A stretch of 64,000 nt of DNA from NCBI GenBank assembly GCA_026419785.1, contig JAODTK010001299.1, forward strand, positions 186,001 through 250,000, in the 5' to 3' direction. The translations under genes were made by a program, and so were the position numbers. The stretch comes from Sclerodactyla briareus (Eukaryota; Echinodermata; Holothuroidea; Dendrochirotida; Sclerodactylidae). The notes beneath the pieces were generated by a model. The model saw only the letters and a list, made by a program, of their open reading frames with translations, ran no database searches and was not told where the DNA came from. Shown piece by piece: positions 47,260 to 57,539 of this stretch; positions within the stretch are counted from its first letter, which is position 1, and every line of letters starts with the position of its first letter.

Positions 47260-48250
47260 GCGACTGTGTGTATTCATGTGACGCCCAGCTTGAAACACGA
47301 TAACTTGACCCCACTGATGGATGAAGCTCATACTTGGTATGTGTGTTCCCCATGATGAGTACATGAAACCTATTGTTGTGGGTCAGGTCAGAGGTCAACA
47401 GAGGTAAAGTCTGAAAGCCTTGTAAACACAATGAGTCCAGAATGAATGGTATGATTTCAAGTTGTGAAAAATGGCTTCTTATGGGGTGTAGAAATAGAAA
47501 AACCCTATTGTTTTTTGGTTTAGGTCAGGGTGAATGTTGGCAAGAATAGCAAAATTTCTGAAAAGTGCAAATTGGGCCCAAGTTTGGCTCGTAAACATAA
47601 ATCGACCCCACCTGGATGGCATGATGAAGCTCATACTTGGTATGGGTGTTCCCGTGAATGAGTACATGAACCTATTGGGGTGGGGTCAGGTCAAAGTCAT
47701 CTGAGGTCACCAGCGGTCAAAGTCGAAAGCTGTTTGTAACACCGAAGTGCAGCAGAATGGGTTGGTCCGATCAAATTGAAAATTTGGTTGGTGCTTTCCT
47801 ATGGAAGTACAGGAACCCAGTGTTTTGGTCCAGGTCGGGGGTTGAATTTTTGATCAAATAATGGAAAATTTGTGCAAAGAGGATATTTGGGCCAATTTAG
47901 CTTGGAGACACGAACTCGACCCCATCTAAATGGATGAAGCTCATACTGGTATGTGTGTTCCCCATGATGAGTACATGACCCCTATTGTTTTGGGGTGGTT
48001 GAGGTCATCTGAGGTAACAGAGGTCAAAGTCTGAAAAATTGTAAACACGATAGTCCCGATGGTGGTCGGATCAGGTTGAAATTTGGTGTAGAGCTGTCTT
48101 TTGCGGAAGTACCAGGAACCTATGGTTTTGGTTCAAGGGGGGGGGGAGTGATTTTGTCAAAAAAACTGAAAATTTGTGAATAGGTTTGAAGGTCTCAAAT
48201 CTTGGAAAGTGAGTGTGTAGCTTCCTTATCATGAGTACAGAAACCGTTAT
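47260..48250 (-). repeat. R1 repeat array, minus orientation
   Basis: Three units of about 310-340 bases carry GATGGATGAAGCTCATACTT or a variant (47317, 47620, 47930), then GTGTGTTCCCCATGATGAGT, ACATGAACCTATTG, GGGTCAGGTC and a GAGGTCA-type word. The relation to 28400-29260 (opposite strand) is clear. Confidence 0.85.
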
Positions 48251-48322
48251 TGGTTGGGTTGGGACATGGGAAAATTTGTCACTCGGCAATGTGGTGGAGG
48301 AGAGCTATTGTGATCGTGCACG

Positions 48323-48438
48323 GCTATCTATCTATCATTATCTATCTATCTAAGAGTTATCTATCTATCTATCTAGTTAATCTTCTCTCTATCTATCTCT
48401 CTGTCTGTCGTCTGTCTTGTCTGTCTGTCTGTCTGTAT
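48323..48438. repeat. (ATCT)n / (GTCT)n microsatellite
   Basis: CTATCTATC-type units change to CTGTCTGTC-type units near 48405. The run sits between an R1 array and the R5 array, so two different core types flank one microsatellite. Confidence 0.95.
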
Positions 48439-48489
48439 GGTCTGTCAAAAAACAATTGAGTCAAATTGCTTACCTCCACCGGAAGTGTG

Positions 48490-49400
48490 TGGTCGATCAT
48501 GATGAAACTTGGTCACGATGATCACGAATGAAGGGGCATATGGGGTGTTAAGGAAGTTGAGCGTCAAGGTTAATTTAGGGGAGTCAATTTGCCATTTGCG
48601 AAAAACTGCAAAATGCTTTAAATTCAAATGGGAGGTTCATGAAACTTGGTCAGTATTATTGGTGGACCAATGGTACATACGAATGTTCAGGAATTGAGGG
48701 TCAGAGGTCATCTAGGAGGTATTTTGGCCAAAAAGGTCCATGTTGGGAGTCAAACGTCAAAACGCTTCTTCTCACACAGACTTGGATTGGCTTTGATCAT
48801 GATTAGTTGGTCCATATTAATAAGTGACCAATGGTACACACAGGGTGTTCAGGAATTGAGGTCAAAGGTTGATTGCAAGTGGTCAATTTTCGGGCACATT
48901 GCAAAAAACAAATGCCAAATGGCTTCTCTTCCCACAGGTTCAAATAGCTGCGTCATTATCATCATGACCAATGGTACTCACAGGGTGTTCAGGAATTTGA
49001 GTTTCAAAAGTCTTTAGGGGTAATTTGCCCCCCCCAAAAGGTCATTTTGGGGATCAAACCGTTAGAACACTTCTTCTCTCACAGATTCAATGGATGATCA
49101 TGGTAGTTGGTTATTATTATCATTGACCAATGGTACTACATGGTGTAAGGAAGTTGAGGTCAAAGGTCATCTAGCCGTCAATTCGGCCATTTTGCAAAAC
49201 CTGCAGAAAGCTTTCTCCTACAGGTAAAATTGGATGTTAATGAAAACTTGGCATCTTATAAGTAACCAATTGTACATATGTGGTGATTCACAGAATTTGA
49301 GGTCAAGGTTATCTAGGGTCATTTTGGGCTGGAAAGGCTTTTGCAAATGATCCGTCATTATCACCAGTGTCGGTGAGAAACTTTTCTTCGTACATAAATA
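48490..49400 (+). repeat. tandem core array R5, about six units of 140-160 bp
   Basis: Each unit carries an ATGAAACTTGGTCA-type word, ACCAATGGTACATAC or a variant (48668, 48827, 48967, 49126, 49265), GGTGTTCAGGAATTGAG, then an AGGTCA-rich block followed by ATCTAG, and finally GCTTCTTCTCACACAG or a variant. The spacing of the ACCAATGGTAC word is 140-160 bases. There is no coding capacity. A related piece lies at 52330-52620. Confidence 0.85.
49157..49169 (+). promoter_or_regulatory. perfect DR1 site in R5
   Basis: AGGTCAAAGGTCA. Sister positions in neighbouring R5 units are near matches (48698-48710 GGGTCAGAGGTCA; 48859-48871 AGGTCAAAGGTTG), so the site belongs to the unit consensus. Confidence 0.5.
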
Positions 49401-49687
49401 TAACAAAGGGTGTGAGGACGAAGAACAGTTCTGAGATGTGTTTTTAACTTTTATGATTCAAGGGGGGAGTGAACTGTCACTAAACAATTCATTGTTCTGA
49501 TGCACACTGGAATGACCATCAAAAACCACACATTTACTTGTAATAACATACATCAGTATGATTTTGGGCATTTACTTGTAATGCAGTATCAGTACTATAT
49601 TATGGGCAGGGTGAGTTACTGTGCCATTGGCCCTCTTGTTTTTGTTGTTTTTCATACTAATTCATATTTGTTTGTTTTTTTATACAG

Positions 49688-49797
49688 GCTATGCTAATCT
49701 CATGAAGGCAAACATGGACGGACTGAAGAGAGAGCAAGAGGTCTCTCGAAGCCCAGGACAACAAAAGCTACATGAAGAACCCAAGACCGCTCAATGA
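49688..49797 (+). CDS. candidate last coding exon of an unrecognised gene
   Basis: A long pyrimidine tract (TTTGTTTGTTTTTTTATACAG) ends at 49687. The exon starts with two bases that complete a glycine codon begun at 45381, then reads YANLMKANMDGLKREQEVSR, SPGQQKLHEEPKTAQ and a TGA stop at 49795-49797. The first part (NLMKANMDGLKREQE) looks like an amphipathic, possibly coiled-coil helix; the end is a short polar tail. The phase match with 45349-45381 and two strong splice sites support a real transcript. No polyadenylation signal of the AATAAA type is obvious downstream. Product unknown. Confidence 0.45.
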
Positions 49798-51714
49798 CCA
49801 TTAGACCAGGAGACAAACTAGCACTTTGCTCGATATAATTCCCTGCCCTTTGCGTGTTACTGCTTCATTCCGCTATATGGTGGGGTAAGGAGACCATCTG
49901 TGGCCCTGCAACTGAAGAACTCTGTGGCACTGCTTCTCAGAGTAGGCACGTGGCCTGGAGAACCCACTACAACTCAGATAAAAAAGAAATTGATTGTTCA
50001 CTCTGCATTGTCACAGCAGGACTATTGAACTGGCAAAGTGTAGTATTCTGACCATGCTGAGGACTCGAGTCCACTTTAGTATCTATTTTAGAGGACTCCG
50101 ACTCAAAGTCATGAACTTGAAAGGGCTGGAGTCCCTGGTCTGAGTTCTCTACTCTATGGTGAACTAAGACTCCCAAAATATCTTACGTTCCCCGTTACGT
50201 TACGTTTAGCATGCAGCCTACACTGAAGGTGAAATCACATCCTTCACGGTAACAGGGTACACTTGCATGTTTGCTTGCATAATTTATTCACATAGTAACA
50301 GGTATAGGCGAAGAACCCCAAAATTTATCTGATAAAGCTGAAATTTTTCTTATGGAAAGTATATTAACCCTATGTTTTTTGGGGGACAAAGGGAATGGAG
50401 GAATTGTGAACAAATGGTTGACTAATTTTTAGCTTGTTCAACACAATTACCCAACCCATATGGATGGACGGATAACTTGGTGTGTGGGTTTCCCATGATG
50501 CGTACCTGAAGTCGATAGTGCCTAAAATTAGGTTAGGATAACTAGACTTTTGGGCTTTGTGGTTATGAAAACAATGGTAGTCAAGCCTTGTGGCAATAGG
50601 GGTATTCTAAAACAAATGATGAATACATACATATTCCCTTGGGTTTCAACTATTACATCACACATTGTTGTGCAATAGGGATTGTGTATATGGATCGAGT
50701 ATTGAAGGGCATTAACTCCACATAGAACATTGTATTGAAATGGCTTTGGACCTGTACATAGTTTCTAATTCCCCACAATACTACAGTTACCGCCATGCTG
50801 CAGGTTGTCTTTAATACCAACCTACTTTGATGTAAGCCATTAACCACATTTTGTCGGTGCTTGCCGATCATGAGGTAACAACCCCTTGCGCTGAATCTCT
50901 AATAGAGTTCTGCATGTGTCCTCATTGGCCTTTCAAACTTGCACCTCTACCCTCCCTGCAACATCACATTTGATTCTTCAATGTGATATGGAATTCCATA
51001 TAATCTTTGAAGTTACCAGGCAGTACTTATTTTGCCCTTGCACTGACTCAATTGCATATTCACGGATGGTTACCTCAAATTCAATGCTCCTTGCTTGTTG
51101 GCCTACCACCCCTCCATAGCAAAGGGCCAAGTCCAGAAAGTTCATAGATTGAATCGCTGCCAGGCCACAGTTACTTCCAATTTTCCACTGATTGTGATGC
51201 GTTTAAAGAACTGTTGTACATTTCGTCAAGCAAAGTCGAAACTTTTATTAGTAAAAAATTCCACTCATTCAGTGACATGAATCCCTCTTTTGGCTGTTTG
51301 GATTAGTACAGTGTTCCCAGTCCTAGACTTAACTCGAGTCGCAAATCGCAAGTCATTGATTCAAGAGTATATAAGTTGCATAATGTACCAGAGATTCTAT
51401 GTAGTTAAACTTACTGAAGTCAGTTTGTTAATGTACCAACTTTCTTATGTTTCATTAGCTTGTAAATAATATGTGCTTTGTTATTCAGCTTGAGCCAGTG
51501 TAGGTGTGTTATTTCACCATTCACCTACTCACAATCCCCATGCAGTGAATTTACAGAAACTTGCCATTGGTAAAAGTGTCGCAACAGCAAACAGTTCATT
51601 GTCATTTATAGTTCTATCTTGCCATGGTTGGATTTTTGTGGGATATAATTGAAGGTTGTTGAATCATGACTGGTGGGTGACTAGTGTGTAATGGTGGGAA
51701 AATTCACACTAACG
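49798..51714. other. gene-free stretch, possibly 3' UTR then intergenic
   Basis: The GGACTCGAGTCC word (about 50063) and its relative ACTCGAGTCGCAA (about 51334) belong to a GACTCGAGTC-palindrome repeat type. R1-like words appear at 50440-50500. Nothing else is recognised. Confidence 0.45.
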
Positions 51715-51975
51715 CAGTGGCTACACCGGGGGGGGGGGGGGTATAAAACCCATGACCCAAGTGATCAGTAAATTTTTAAAACAAAACTGAGTTGCAGCTG
51801 TTATTTCGCAATATTGCAGCAGCATTTGTCTTGGGTCCCATAAACTGTACTTAAATTGCCAATAGGGAGTGTGGGGCCATTTATGGGGCGCACTTTCCTT
51901 GGTTTCTTGATCGCATCCCCCAACCCCCTCCCCCCCCCCCCCCCCCTCCATGACAAACCTCTGCGTACGCTACTG
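51715..51975 (-). repeat. poly-G / poly-C bounded repeat (family R3)
   Basis: A run of 13 G at 51728-51740 and a run of about 18 C at 51928-51947 lie about 190 bases apart. The outer flank CTCTGCGTACGCTACTGC (about 51960) resembles, inverted, the GTGCGTACC outer flank at 36777. The interior words (CAGCTGTTATTTxGCAA, CCATAAAxTGTACTTA) are the reverse complement of those at 36845-36950, so this is the same family in the opposite orientation. Confidence 0.65.
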
Positions 51976-52189
51976 CACTAATGAATAAGTAACTGACGAA
52001 CCACCCCTCCTTCGACAAGGATTATTTAGAAGGTTGTTTCTATTCATTCCATTAAATTATTATAATGCTCTCATTTCTCAACCAGGTGAAACGGGAAAAT
52101 AAATTCACTCCATATTACACTTTCTGTGTATTTCTCAATTTTGTCAGGTGAAGGTGACTAGGGTTGAACAAATATGCTACTGTTGTACT

Positions 52190-52620
52190 TCCCCCCCCCC
52201 CCCCCTTCCGCCTTCTCTGGATCCCTCTCTCCCCCCGTCATCAAATGTTCATGCCTTGGCGAATGGTGGACACTTGTTATTGGCCCATGGGAGATCCCCC
52301 GGAGATCCTACGGACAATCGTTGATACTATCTCCTCGCCAGTGGTTCTTATGACTAGTGCTACATATGGTTGGGCAAGTTCACGGATTTCAGGTCATAGG
52401 TCATTGAAGTGTCAAATGCATCCTACGACACGTTGGGTTACCATCATACTTTGTCAGTGTTAATCTGGACTAGTGGCTACCTATGGGGTGTTCAGGGATT
52501 ACAGATTCAAAGGTTCGTTTGAAGGGGCATAATGAACTATCATGTGGACAATGCAGAAAATAAACTTCTCCTACGGGCAAGGTTGGATTACCACAATACT
52601 TGGTCAGTGTCATAATGGAC
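52190..52620 (+). repeat. poly-C run followed by R5-type units
   Basis: A run of about 15 C at 52191-52205 precedes, at 52330 on, words of the R5 type (TATGACTAGTGCTACATATG, GGGCAAGTTCACGG, then CAGGTCATAGGTCATTGAAG; TGGGGTGTTCAGGGATTACA). About two degenerate units are present. Confidence 0.55.
52391..52403 (+). promoter_or_regulatory. perfect DR1 half-site pair in an R5-type unit
   Basis: AGGTCATAGGTCA: two exact AGGTCA half sites with a one-base spacer. Confidence 0.45.
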
Positions 52621-53544
52621 TATTCCCTCTTAAGTCAAGTTGGTTGGCCATAATAACTGTGTTGTGTTATCGTGGACATGGACTTGAGGTGTCAACCAGG
52701 TGTGATTTTTGGTCCTTATAGAGCATATGAAAAACTGTAGCACATATCGCGCTTACCTTGCTGTTTTTCCTGGCTCTCACACGCCCACACGTAAGGACTC
52801 CTAGGGGTGATCCCCGAAATTGTCTGCTGAGAGCCACAGCGGCGCCGCCCTTGGGGGCGGCGGGTCGGGTGGGGGGGGGGGGGGGATTCCCGATCATTTT
52901 TCCCCCCACATATTTTTTGTTCGAGGAAGCACTTTTTTTTGAGCAATTTTTCATTTGTGTGGGGGTTGGGTAGGTATGGATGTAGGGAAAGTGTGATTAT
53001 AAATAACACCAGATGTTTCTAGGACGTTTCAACTATCCAATTTTTCTAAGGCGTGGGAAACACTCCTCCCGTATCCCTCTACTTTTCTCACCAATCGAAC
53101 TGATCATTTCTCGATTTGCCTTTTTCCAACCAAACGACCCCTGGCGCCGCCCTGAGAGCCGGCACCCGGACGTTCGCTTCATCTGACCCCCCTACCATCA
53201 TCCCACTTTTTTCCAAAAAAAATCGTCATATTCCACTAAATTAATGTTCTACTAGGACATCCTGCTGAGGCTGCCCTCCCTCAAACTATGGAATAATTTG
53301 CGGCCGCAATCAGTTTTTGCGTACCCCTTTTATATCCCCCACCTTCACGTTGGCATGAAACGTCACACAGAAACCCTAATTCGTTTGCTGGTAGAGACCA
53401 TGTCATGTAACATATCGCTTCAACTCCCACAGGTGAAAAATGACATATCACACTCCACATCCCAAATTGTGCCTTGTCGTACACCTTGATCGGTTGAAAT
53501 TCGGTTCGAGGGTTTTGCTGCCATAATTAAGTAGAAGTACCGGA
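52621..53544. other. GC-skewed stretch without a gene
   Basis: It includes GGCGCCGCCCTTGGGGGCGG followed by a run of about 16 G (52870-52886). Open frames across it are produced by proline/glycine-rich low complexity and are not called. Confidence 0.45.
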
Positions 53545-55049
53545 TGTCCAGTAATGTAATGTAATGTAATGTAATGTACATAAATTATTCAATGGGCGCA
53601 TTACATGTAAAACATCTCAACGCGTCTTACAATAAAACATACATTATATACAAGCAATAAATCAAATTCTCAAAGGCTGAGACATTTGAAAATCTCTGAT
53701 ACAAAATAACATTTCTCTATTACCATCTAAAAATCATTATTGAAATACTCCCAAAATAGAGTTTTTAGTTTGGACTTAAAAGATAAAAATCATCTACCGA
53801 GCTTAGCGTGTACGGGACTTATTCCATAGGCGTGGTGCACAGATGTAAAATGGCGCGCTCACCATAAAAATTATTGTGGGAGCTTGGCTGATCGCGACTG
53901 AGTTGGAAACTGCGGCTCAGAAGACGCCTACTCAAAAGTTCCTCCCTATGCCGCTGTGTCAACACCATGCAGTATTTTATGTTTATACTTATCTTGAAAG
54001 CAACACGCTGTTGAACCGGAAGCCAATGAAGGTCCTTAAGAATAGGCGTTCTTGACCTTGTAATAATACGGGCAGTAGAATTCTGGATGCGCGTAATTTC
54101 TTAATCTCTTGAGACGGTGCTTCAATAACTATTACAAGTATTAAAGGCGGAGGAATAAAGCATTGATAAGCTTTCCTGTTGTGCTTCTTATCAACAGGTT
54201 CTGACGCTGCCAATCTTCCACAAGACAAACGAAGCAGATCTACAGAGATTTGTAATGTGAGTTGACATAGTCCCAGCCGAGTCCATGATCACGCCAAAAT
54301 TATGAACACTGGCTGACGATGGTATGGTCGTGCGTGCCTCCAATTTGTATGTCACACTTGGGCACAGCGCCACTACCTGGAAATTTGGACGAGAAATGAA
54401 TTATTTCAGTTTTGTCGTCGTTATAAGGACAAGAAGATGTCCCTCATCCAACAACGAATCTCCTCACACACTCCTCAATAGCTGTTAGTGGAGTTTGGTT
54501 GCCATTGCACGTGACATACAATGGGGTGTCGGCATACATCATATAACGAAAACCATGACGGAGAATATCCTCCAGGGGAGCTGTGTACATGCTGAGTAGG
54601 ACTGGCCCTAAAAGGGAGCCTTGAGGAACACCACAATCCAATGGTTTAACATTAGCCACAACGGGCCCAACCTTCACACTCTGGGTTCTTCCTCAGGATA
54701 CGAACCAAACCACTGAAGTACCACTCTGATCAATCCCAACCGATAGTATCCGCAACCTGTGAAGCAGTATGGTATGGTCTATGTGTCGAATGCTGCCGAC
54801 AAATCTAACGTGATAAGAATAACATCACGCCTGCGATCAAGGGATTGCAATATGTCATTCTGCACTCGGAGGAGTGCAGTCTCAGTGCTGTGACCCGCAC
54901 GATAGGCTGACAACTAGCAGACATATTTCTCAATAATTTGGAAAAACGATGGCGAAGGTTAGATGTCTAAGTTCTACTTCTTAAGCAGTGGCCTAACAAG
55001 CGCATGTTTTGATGGCTCTGGGAACTCACCCGATGTCAAAGATGAACTA
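53545..55049 (-). mobile_element. CR1/L2-like LINE, reverse transcriptase and 3' end (minus strand)
   Basis: Read from 55046 downwards, the minus strand encodes SSSLTSGEFPEPSKHALVRP then LLKK (RT block 1), [20 protein letters not shown] then [12 protein letters not shown] (catalytic block with the first Asp), VKPLDCGVPQGSLLGPVLLS (RT block with GVPQGS) and MMYADTP (a Y-A-D-T variant of the YADD active site). A DDKTEIIHFSSK block and the C-terminal helices follow. The 3' untranslated end contains AAGACGCGTTGAGATG, then four to five TACAT units (53552-53580) as the tail. Frame shifts and stops show that it is inactive, and the altered second catalytic Asp supports this. Its 5' half lies at 56985-57537 and 58645-59125, separated by later insertions. 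Confidence 0.85.
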
Positions 55050-55167
55050 TAGACACATGTGGCGGGTAAACCGCCAACGTGTATATCCCCAACTCGCGAT
55101 CAGTTGGTGAAGGCTGGTATATAGTTTGCCATTGTGGATCGTTGTTTTTTGGGGATGAAAATCAGAC

Positions 55168-55760
55168 CAACTTTCGAAAAATGCGCAAATTATGCGAATT
55201 AGCGTAACTCTGACCTCTGATGACCCCGAAATGTCCTCCCTTTTTCGGGACCAAACATCGTCCACACCTATTAAGTTTCATTAAAATCCGACAAACTTTC
55301 GATAAGAGCGTATTTTGACCTCTGGTGACCTTGTTGTGAAATGACTTTCATTTCTTTCAGGACCAATTAGAGTCCCCACCCTACCACGTTTCGTGGAAAT
55401 CAACCAACTTTCGAAAAATGCGCAAATTATGCGAATTAGCGTAACTCTGACCTCTGATGACCCCGAAATGTCCTCCCTTTTTCGGGACCAAACATCGTCC
55501 ACACCTATTAAGTTTCATTAAAATCCGACAAACTTTCGATAAGAGCGTATTTTGACCTCTGGTGACCTTGAAATTACCTTCACTTCTTTCAGGACCAATT
55601 AGAGTCCCCACCCTACCACGTTTCGTGGAAATCAACCAACTTTCGAAAAATGCGCAAATTATGCGAATTAGCGTAACTCTGACCTCTGATGACCCCGAAA
55701 TGTCCTCCCTTTTTCGGGACCAAACATCGTCCACACCTACTAAGTTCTTAAAATCTCGAC
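55168..55760. repeat. about 234-bp tandem repeat, two and a half copies
   Basis: CCAACTTTCGAAAAATGCGC begins units at 55168, 55405 and 55637 (spacing 237 and 232). TTTTTCGGGACCAAACATCG recurs in each. The first two full units are nearly identical; the third decays after about 55740. The open minus-strand frame 55381-55923 is a by-product of the repeat. Confidence 0.95.
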
Positions 55761-56030
55761 AAATGTTGATCTCGTTGTAAATTGGACCTTGATGACCTGA
55801 AAATGCCTTCACTTTTTTTCGTGACCAATCATAGTGCCCACCTACCAATTTTCGTGAAAATCCCATCAACTTTATAAAATTGCGCAGATTATGCAAATGA
55901 GCTGACCTGCAGTGCGGAGACATCCAATTGCGAACCCATCTGATTCCCTATGGCTGTTTATGGGGACATGGTGCCAAGTTCGGCTAAAAACGGACAAATG
56001 TTGGAGAGTATTGCCCTAACAAGAAACGCG

Positions 56031-56163
56031 GCGGACGCGGACGCGGCGGAGACGGCAAAGCCAAAACCATAATATCCCGAAGTGGGGATATAATTATATC
56101 CCCACTTCGGGGATATTATGGTTTTGCCTGCGTCGTGTCCGCAGCCGCGGCCTCGTCCGCCGC
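56031..56163. repeat. large palindrome with GC-rich outer arms
   Basis: The centre is at 56093/56094. CCATAATATCCCGAAGTGGG followed by GATATAA is mirrored by TTATATCCCCACTTCGGGGA, then TATTATGG. The outer arms are GCGGAC-rich on the left and GTCCGC-rich on the right and pair less perfectly. There are about 65 bases per arm. Confidence 0.9.
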
Positions 56164-56984
56164 CGGGAAGATTTTCGCGTTCAGCTCGATTTAGCTGAAA
56201 CTTGGTATACGGGTTGACCCCATGGAGATCTCGGGTGCTTTCGAAAACTGGTATTACCGTATGTCTGCTGCCTCTGCTTTGGTGATTTTCTACGCAAAAT
56301 TTTCAAGTTTGTCCGATCTCACGAAACTTGGTACTCAGGGGGACAACGGGTCCCAGAAAAAAATGGTGGCATTCTACAGGGCAACCGAGGGTCAAATTGT
56401 GTGTGTTTTTGCGATTTTTTGGCAACCATGTCGGATTTTGGCGAAACTTGGTTATTGGGGTGGAACAGTGGTCCCGAAAAAACATGGCGGCATTTTCAAT
56501 GGTCATCCGAGGTCAACTTTGCGATATTTTGATGAAAGCGTCATTAAGGGCACTTAGGGGTCAAAACTGAAGTTGGTACTTTTCGGAATAGCACTGGGCA
56601 TGGTCATCAGAATGCAAATGCTCCTAGGAGTTGATGTATCGCATGGAGAATTACAATTTACATAAAAACTGTCATGTCATTGAAGGTCGGTGAAGGTCAC
56701 TAGGGTCAAAAAAATGTTTTCGGGCCGTAATAAGGAGAATTGAAAATATCGTGACGGCTGGAAGGTTAACCTTTGTGAGATAATTGTTGACCGGCATGGT
56801 GGGTGACCTCTGCCTCAATTTGACCTCTGCGGTGGTCATGTGGTTAAAGGTTGGCTTGAATAAATGTGCTTATTAAGGAGTGTGTTAAACGGGCAAAAAA
56901 AATAGAACTGGTTATTGGCAAAGTGGGGATATACAAGTTGCGGTCTACCGCAGGGCGTGTCTAGTAATTGATGTACGTGAGGCA

Positions 56985-57537
56985 GCGGTGGTAACTGGTC
57001 CATGGTCTTTAAGAATGAAGCCGGTATGGATCAAAGTTCACAGGCCTTGTTCGGAAGACTGGACACCATCTCTCACTCGTCACATGCCGTTGGTCTGAAT
57101 GAGGTGAAAACTGATGGGGGAGCCAGATCATGGTGATCAAATTCGGTGGAGTGGTAAACCATGGTACACGGGGTTTGTCGGATTCGATATACGAGTATAC
57201 TGTGGGGAAAGTGGTGCGACCTCGTCCATAACAGCCGCCAAGGCACTATTGTAAGAGTTGACCATTTCTGAGACAGTTCCGTTAGGCAGCAAGGACATCG
57301 ATGAACGTCGTATCATGCGTGTCTTGAAGTCCGGTACATCCTTTACGGACATTACGGGAAGTTTCGGGTGATTCTTCTTTATCTTGGCTTGGTGAGGTTC
57401 GTGGTAAAATGAAGGAGCAGTGATCAGATGGTAGAATCCAATCATAGTCAACGGCAGTCATAAAATTCTGCTCTGCCCTAGTTATTACCAAGTCCAAAAA
57501 GTGCCCCCTATCGTGAGTTGGGCCCGAAACGTGGTGG
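56985..57537 (-). mobile_element. CR1/L2-like LINE, end of endonuclease and linker (minus strand)
   Basis: Read from 57537 downwards, the minus strand gives HHVSGPTHDRGHFLDLVITR (the conserved endonuclease block with G-P-T-H-x-x-G-H-x-L-D-L-V-I-T), then a PSDH-type block (DWILPSDHCSF). A degenerate linker follows towards 57000. It belongs to the same minus-strand LINE as 53545-55049. Confidence 0.75.
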
Positions 57538-57539
57538 GG

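Larger units (their letters stand above)
55050..56963. mobile_element. 1.9-kb terminal-inverted-repeat element with central palindrome, inserted into a LINE
   Basis: The left end reads TAGACACATGTGGCGGGTAA, then ACCGCC, then GTGTATATCCCCAAC. The right end in reverse complement reads TAGACACGCCCTGCGGTAGA, then CCGCAACTTGTATATCCCCA. These are related inverted ends of about 45 bases. The word TATATCCCCACTTCG also occurs inverted at the centre (56031-56163), so the insertion may be two half-elements or two adjacent copies sharing TATATCCCC ends. The interior holds a 234-bp tandem repeat (55168-55760) and R2/R4-like words (CTCTGATGACCCCGAAATG). No transposase is seen. It sits between the RT half and the upstream half of a minus-strand LINE, so it is younger than the LINE. 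Confidence 0.65.

Noticed and set aside
48323-48438. CRISPR-like array
   Set aside because: The unit is a 4-base microsatellite in eukaryotic DNA without spacers.
52758-52973. Proline/glycine-rich protein around the long G run
   Set aside because: Open frames here follow from G/C homopolymers on both strands.
55381-55923. 180-codon minus-strand frame as a gene
   Set aside because: It is produced by the 234-bp tandem repeat and has the same peptide repeated; no gene signals.
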